64,000 bases of DNA, taken from positions 51,033,164-51,097,163 of the forward strand of contig NC_086373.1 in the NCBI RefSeq assembly GCF_036588685.1, written 5' to 3'. Every line of letters starts with the position of its first letter. Positions within the stretch are counted from its first letter, which is position 1. Below the pieces are notes generated by a model. That model was not told where the DNA came from. It ran no database searches and saw nothing but the letters and a program-made list of their open reading frames with translations. Below, piece by piece: positions 57,606 to 64,000 of the stretch. The DNA is from Mytilus trossulus. Taxonomy: Eukaryota > Mollusca > Bivalvia > Mytilida > Mytilidae. A program made the position numbers and the translations under genes.

Positions 57606-60600
57606 TAAGGTAGCAATACACAGTTAGAAGTTTAGTTTCGCATTATGGCCCCTGTGAAATTTTTAAATATGAAAGTTTTTGTACAATAAAATTGATTTTT
57701 AGATAATTGAAGAATAAAATAGCCTTCTTAGTGGGTTTATATGAACATTTAGATTGATTTTAACATGTTTTATAGGCCATTTCAGTGATTGACAGTCCGT
57801 ATTTTCCTATCCGTACCGTTCATAGGTCCATAAATTATTGTAGTGTTTATCAACAAAGATTTTGCGCTCGATCTTTTCAATTCAATTTTATGGAAAAACG
57901 AGCAGGAAGACATATGATTTTTTTTGGACCACTTGATAGATATAAACCTATGGATTCAGGAAAGGTATCACTGTAATTCATTGAAATTTTCCTTTAGACC
58001 AAGTTTTGGAGACTTTTGTGACATGTTCACCCCCCTTTTTTGCTATATTTTGTATCTAAGAAATGCAGATTGTTGCCATGGTTACACCCAAAAGGGATTA
58101 TATTTCACCCTTATGACCATTAGAAATCAAATCTATGGAAGATTCTCTTTCTACAAGTATATACATGCATAACACACATATAAAGCCTTCTTTGTTAGAC
58201 AGTAGGGGAAAGAGGGTGTTTAAAAATTATGAGTGTCAATTTTAAATTTTTTTCCTAACTGTGTATTGCTACCTTATGGCATTTGACAAAGCAAATAATT
58301 GCCTTTTTTTCAGACAAACATACCACAAAACTATTGATATTTAGGTTATAGATACAATTCTAAGGGAGAAACAACCTTTAGTATGACAATATATGTTAGT
58401 TTTGTTGTTTATTGTCCTTAGCAACCAATATAGACATTTTGACACAAAGACTTGGTTCCGTTATTAATTGATACTTTATTGGCTACCCCTTGGAAAAGAA
58501 AATTGCGCGTTATGTAGAAACCTTAGAAGGGAACGCTTTATATTTTTTCATGCGACTAAATCAAATTTATTATTTTAGCAAGTATAAAGTCACAATTTAG
58601 CATGAAATAAGCCCAATTTTCCCCCCGCTGTTATAAATAAATTCAGTATTGACTAAATTTTAACCAAGGCCTTGGTATGGTAATACACAACAAAATTGAC
58701 ATTCTAGAGCTTTAAAATAGCTTTAATTTGTAAAAGTTGTCTACTGTTAAGGTTAATTTAGGTTTTTAAACAAGGAAAGACAGGCTTAGAAGGTATGGTT
58801 TTAGAAAATTGACTAAAAAAGGAGAAAATGCACTTTGACATGGCATGTTTCATAAAATCACTTTTTTGTTGCATTTCAGTGTCAACTGCTAACCTTCATA
58901 AAATATTTATTTCTGAACCGATTTTCAAAACAAGCAGGCGAAAATGCTCGTTTTAACTAGTAGAAAACAGAAATCCATTTATAGTGGAATTGGGGAAAAA
59001 AATGTTAATCCTTAAGGTAGCAATACACAGTTAGAAGTTTAGTTTCGCATTATGGCCCCTGTGAAATTTTTAAATATGAAAGTTTTTGTACAATAAAATT
59101 GATTTTTAGATAATTGAAGAATAAAATAGCCTTCTTAGTGGGTTTATATGAACATTTAGATTGATTTTAACATGTTTTATAGGCCATTTCAGTGATTGAC
59201 AGTCCGTATTTTCCTATCCGTACCGTTCATAGGTCCATAAATTATTGTAGTGTTTATCAACAAAGATTTTGCGCTCGATCTTTTCAATTCAATTTTATGG
59301 AAAAACGAGCAGGAAGACATATGATTTTTTTTGGACCACTTGATAGATATAAACCTATGGATTCAGGAAAGGTATCACTGTAATTCATTGAAATTTTCCT
59401 TTAGACCAAGTTTTGGAGACTTTTGTGACATGTTCACCCCCCTTTTTTGCTATATTTTGTATCTAAGAAATGCAGATTGTTGCCATGGTTACACCCAAAA
59501 GGGATTATATTTCACCCTTATGACCATTAGAAATCAAATCTATGGAAGATTCTCTTTCTACAAGTATATACATGCATAACACACATATAAAGCCTTCTTT
59601 GTTAGACAGTAGGGGAAAGAGGGTGTTTAAAAATTATGAGTGTCAATTTTAAATTTTTTTCCTAACTGTGTATTGCTACCTTATGGCATTTGACAAAGCA
59701 AATAATTGCCTTTTTTTCAGACAAACATACCACAAAACTATTGATATTTAGGTTATAGATACAATTCTAAGGGAGAAACAACCTTTAGTATGACAATATA
59801 TGTTAGTTTTGTTGTTTATTGTCCTTAGCAACCAATATAGACATTTTGACACAAAGACTTGGTTCCGTTATTAATTGATACTTTATTGGCTACCCCTTGG
59901 AAAAGAAAATTGCGCGTTATGTAGAAACCTTAGAAGGGAACGCTTTATATTTTTTCATGCGACTAAATCAAATTTATTATTTTAGCAAGTATAAAGTCAC
60001 AATTTAGCATGAAATAAGCCCAATTTTCCCCCCGCTGTTATAAATAAATTCAGTATTGACTAAATTTTAACCAAGGCCTTGGTATGGTAATACACAACAA
60101 AATTGACATTCTAGAGCTTTAAAATAGCTTTAATTTGTAAAAGTTGTCTACTGTTAAGGTTAATTTAGGTTTTTAAACAAGGAAAGACAGGCTTAGAAGG
60201 TATGGTTTTAGAAAATTGACTAAAAAAGGAGAAAATGCACTTTGACATGGCATGTTTCATAAAATCACTTTTTTGTTGCATTTCAGTGTCAACTGCTAAC
60301 CTTCATAAAATATTTATTTCTGAACCGATTTTCAAAACAAGCAGGCGAAAATGCTCGTTTTAACTAGTAGAAAACAGAAATCCATTTATAGTGGAATTGG
60401 GGAAAAAAATGTTAATCCTTAAGGTAGCAATACACAGTTAGAAGTTTAGTTTCGCATTATGGCCCCTGTGAAATTTTTAAATATGAAAGTTTTTGTACAA
60501 TAAAATTGATTTTTAGATAATTGAAGAATAAAATAGCCTTCTTAGTGGGTTTATATGAACATTTAGATTGATTTTAACATGTTTTATAGGCCATTTCAGT

Positions 60601-63600
60601 GATTGACAGTCCGTATTTTCCTATCCGTACCGTTCATAGGTCCATAAATTATTGTAGTGTTTATCAACAAAGATTTTGCGCTCGATCTTTTCAATTCAAT
60701 TTTATGGAAAAACGAGCAGGAAGACATATGATTTTTTTTGGACCACTTGATAGATATAAACCTATGGATTCAGGAAAGGTATCACTGTAATTCATTGAAA
60801 TTTTCCTTTAGACCAAGTTTTGGAGACTTTTGTGACATGTTCACCCCCCTTTTTTGCTATATTTTGTATCTAAGAAATGCAGATTGTTGCCATGGTTACA
60901 CCCAAAAGGGATTATATTTCACCCTTATGACCATTAGAAATCAAATCTATGGAAGATTCTCTTTCTACAAGTATATACATGCATAACACACATATAAAGC
61001 CTTCTTTGTTAGACAGTAGGGGAAAGAGGGTGTTTAAAAATTATGAGTGTCAATTTTAAATTTTTTTCCTAACTGTGTATTGCTACCTTATGGCATTTGA
61101 CAAAGCAAATAATTGCCTTTTTTTCAGACAAACATACCACAAAACTATTGATATTTAGGTTATAGATACAATTCTAAGGGAGAAACAACCTTTAGTATGA
61201 CAATATATGTTAGTTTTGTTGTTTATTGTCCTTAGCAACCAATATAGACATTTTGACACAAAGACTTGGTTCCGTTATTAATTGATACTTTATTGGCTAC
61301 CCCTTGGAAAAGAAAATTGCGCGTTATGTAGAAACCTTAGAAGGGAACGCTTTATATTTTTTCATGCGACTAAATCAAATTTATTATTTTAGCAAGTATA
61401 AAGTCACAATTTAGCATGAAATAAGCCCAATTTTCCCCCCGCTGTTATAAATAAATTCAGTATTGACTAAATTTTAACCAAGGCCTTGGTATGGTAATAC
61501 ACAACAAAATTGACATTCTAGAGCTTTAAAATAGCTTTAATTTGTAAAAGTTGTCTACTGTTAAGGTTAATTTAGGTTTTTAAACAAGGAAAGACAGGCT
61601 TAGAAGGTATGGTTTTAGAAAATTGACTAAAAAAGGAGAAAATGCACTTTGACATGGCATGTTTCATAAAATCACTTTTTTGTTGCATTTCAGTGTCAAC
61701 TGCTAACCTTCATAAAATATTTATTTCTGAACCGATTTTCAAAACAAGCAGGCGAAAATGCTCGTTTTAACTAGTAGAAAACAGAAATCCATTTATAGTG
61801 GAATTGGGGAAAAAAATGTTAATCCTTAAGGTAGCAATACACAGTTAGAAGTTTAGTTTCGCATTATGGCCCCTGTGAAATTTTTAAATATGAAAGTTTT
61901 TGTACAATAAAATTGATTTTTAGATAATTGAAGAATAAAATAGCCTTCTTAGTGGGTTTATATGAACATTTAGATTGATTTTAACATGTTTTATAGGCCA
62001 TTTCAGTGATTGACAGTCCGTATTTTCCTATCCGTACCGTTCATAGGTCCATAAATTATTGTAGTGTTTATCAACAAAGATTTTGCGCTCGATCTTTTCA
62101 ATTCAATTTTATGGAAAAACGAGCAGGAAGACATATGATTTTTTTTGGACCACTTGATAGATATAAACCTATGGATTCAGGAAAGGTATCACTGTAATTC
62201 ATTGAAATTTTCCTTTAGACCAAGTTTTGGAGACTTTTGTGACATGTTCACCCCCCTTTTTTGCTATATTTTGTATCTAAGAAATGCAGATTGTTGCCAT
62301 GGTTACACCCAAAAGGGATTATATTTCACCCTTATGACCATTAGAAATCAAATCTATGGAAGATTCTCTTTCTACAAGTATATACATGCATAACACACAT
62401 ATAAAGCCTTCTTTGTTAGACAGTAGGGGAAAGAGGGTGTTTAAAAATTATGAGTGTCAATTTTAAATTTTTTTCCTAACTGTGTATTGCTACCTTATGG
62501 CATTTGACAAAGCAAATAATTGCCTTTTTTTCAGACAAACATACCACAAAACTATTGATATTTAGGTTATAGATACAATTCTAAGGGAGAAACAACCTTT
62601 AGTATGACAATATATGTTAGTTTTGTTGTTTATTGTCCTTAGCAACCAATATAGACATTTTGACACAAAGACTTGGTTCCGTTATTAATTGATACTTTAT
62701 TGGCTACCCCTTGGAAAAGAAAATTGCGCGTTATGTAGAAACCTTAGAAGGGAACGCTTTATATTTTTTCATGCGACTAAATCAAATTTATTATTTTAGC
62801 AAGTATAAAGTCACAATTTAGCATGAAATAAGCCCAATTTTCCCCCCGCTGTTATAAATAAATTCAGTATTGACTAAATTTTAACCAAGGCCTTGGTATG
62901 GTAATACACAACAAAATTGACATTCTAGAGCTTTAAAATAGCTTTAATTTGTAAAAGTTGTCTACTGTTAAGGTTAATTTAGGTTTTTAAACAAGGAAAG
63001 ACAGGCTTAGAAGGTATGGTTTTAGAAAATTGACTAAAAAAGGAGAAAATGCACTTTGACATGGCATGTTTCATAAAATCACTTTTTTGTTGCATTTCAG
63101 TGTCAACTGCTAACCTTCATAAAATATTTATTTCTGAACCGATTTTCAAAACAAGCAGGCGAAAATGCTCGTTTTAACTAGTAGAAAACAGAAATCCATT
63201 TATAGTGGAATTGGGGAAAAAAATGTTAATCCTTAAGGTAGCAATACACAGTTAGAAGTTTAGTTTCGCATTATGGCCCCTGTGAAATTTTTAAATATGA
63301 AAGTTTTTGTACAATAAAATTGATTTTTAGATAATTGAAGAATAAAATAGCCTTCTTAGTGGGTTTATATGAACATTTAGATTGATTTTAACATGTTTTA
63401 TAGGCCATTTCAGTGATTGACAGTCCGTATTTTCCTATCCGTACCGTTCATAGGTCCATAAATTATTGTAGTGTTTATCAACAAAGATTTTGCGCTCGAT
63501 CTTTTCAATTCAATTTTATGGAAAAACGAGCAGGAAGACATATGATTTTTTTTGGACCACTTGATAGATATAAACCTATGGATTCAGGAAAGGTATCACT

Positions 63601-64000
63601 GTAATTCATTGAAATTTTCCTTTAGACCAAGTTTTGGAGACTTTTGTGACATGTTCACCCCCCTTTTTTGCTATATTTTGTATCTAAGAAATGCAGATTG
63701 TTGCCATGGTTACACCCAAAAGGGATTATATTTCACCCTTATGACCATTAGAAATCAAATCTATGGAAGATTCTCTTTCTACAAGTATATACATGCATAA
63801 CACACATATAAAGCCTTCTTTGTTAGACAGTAGGGGAAAGAGGGTGTTTAAAAATTATGAGTGTCAATTTTAAATTTTTTTCCTAACTGTGTATTGCTAC
63901 CTTATGGCATTTGACAAAGCAAATAATTGCCTTTTTTTCAGACAAACATACCACAAAACTATTGATATTTAGGTTATAGATACAATTCTAAGGGAGAAAC
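57606..64000 (+). repeat. Satellite array, 1407-bp units, four complete and one partial
   Basis: The unit starts TAAGGTAGCAATACACAG at 57606, 59013, 60420, 61827 and 63234, an exact 1407-bp period. I saw no difference between units in the stretches I compared by eye. Each unit has a 667-bp part with perfect 20-bp inverted ends (57608-58274 in unit 1), flanked by TA, and a spacer of about 738 bp. Open frames of 63 and 82 codons repeat in each unit but have no coding signs. The array continues past the right edge. Confidence 0.9.
57608..58274. mobile_element. TA-flanked inverted-repeat element inside the satellite unit (unit 1)
   Basis: AGGTAGCAATACACAGTTAG at 57608-57627 and CTAACTGTGTATTGCTACCT at 58255-58274 are exact complements, with TA on each outer side (57606-57607, 58275-58276). 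Copies in the next units start at 59015, 60422, 61829 and 63236. The structure suits a Tc1/mariner-type MITE captured in, or seeding, a tandem array. Confidence 0.8.

Noticed and set aside
57608..58274. Inverted repeat as a PIF/Harbinger-type element with TAA or TTA flanks
   Set aside because: The flanks read TTA on the left within the array and TA then TGG on the right. TA on both sides fits better, although the palindromic TTAA context leaves some doubt.
57785..63800. Repeated 63- and 82-codon frames in each satellite unit
   Set aside because: They repeat only because the DNA unit repeats. They overlap each other, start at weak codons and have no recognisable protein pattern.
1..64000. tRNA or rRNA genes
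   Set aside because: No stretch with a convincing B-box GGTTCGAATCC pattern in cloverleaf context, and no rRNA-like conserved stretch, was seen. A covariance-model scan would be decisive.

Overview
The window is eukaryotic, A+T-rich, and reads as a bivalve mollusc genome, most likely a mussel (Mytilus or a close relative). The reasons are spliced genes with GT..AG introns, a B-box/propeller gene of a type expanded in bivalves, and many dispersed repeat blocks that I recognise from memory as typical of mussel sequence. Three host loci are supported. The rest is a dense mosaic of nested DNA transposons, retroelement remnants, foldback elements and a satellite array.

Host genes. (1) 6254-10773 (+) is the large 3' exon of a gene for a charged, low-complexity, probably nuclear protein with SUMO-interaction-like motifs and a conserved-looking C-terminal domain of about 150 residues. 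A poly(A) signal follows. (2) 25784-27544 (-) is a single-exon gene for a 586-residue protein with two B-boxes, a coiled coil and a C-terminal propeller-like region, and no RING. (3) 48240-51366 (-) holds the last three coding exons of an inter-alpha-trypsin-inhibitor heavy-chain (ITIH)-type gene. Its splice phases agree exactly. Its 5' exons are not in the window.

Mobile DNA. 12702-20687 is a piggyBac-type element with TTAA flanks, a subterminal inverted repeat, and a transposase gene carrying a probable 600-bp intron, one in-frame stop, a frameshift, and a 3762-bp Tc1/mariner-type insertion (15751-19512) at a TA. Removing that insertion restores the reading frame exactly. The Tc1-type element has terminal arrays of a quasi-palindromic motif. 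38928-42545 and 51849-55325 are two oppositely oriented copies of a 3.6-kb element with CACTGG ends and arrays of GATGACCGTAA. They carry LINE remnants and a hairpin module that also occurs in the Tc1-type element, and they bracket the ITIH exons. The second copy is interrupted by a 2280-bp element with PIF/Harbinger-like TAA flanks (55326-57605). A 1407-bp tandem array then begins at 57606 and runs off the right edge. Each array unit contains a 667-bp element with 20-bp perfect inverted ends flanked by TA. The junction bases suggest an order of insertions: CACTGG element, then the TA-flanked element or array, then the TAA-flanked element.

Other parts. 1-6250 holds foldback and dispersed repeats, including a minisatellite at 3081-3330. 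20.8-38.9 kb holds palindromes, TA-flanked MITEs, hAT-like short elements, a broken MULE transposase next to a TTTGCGCCA motif cluster, and LINE fragments. 42.5-48.2 kb holds retroelement and dispersed mussel repeats. No tRNA, rRNA or CRISPR array was seen. Family names come from reading motifs, not from searches.
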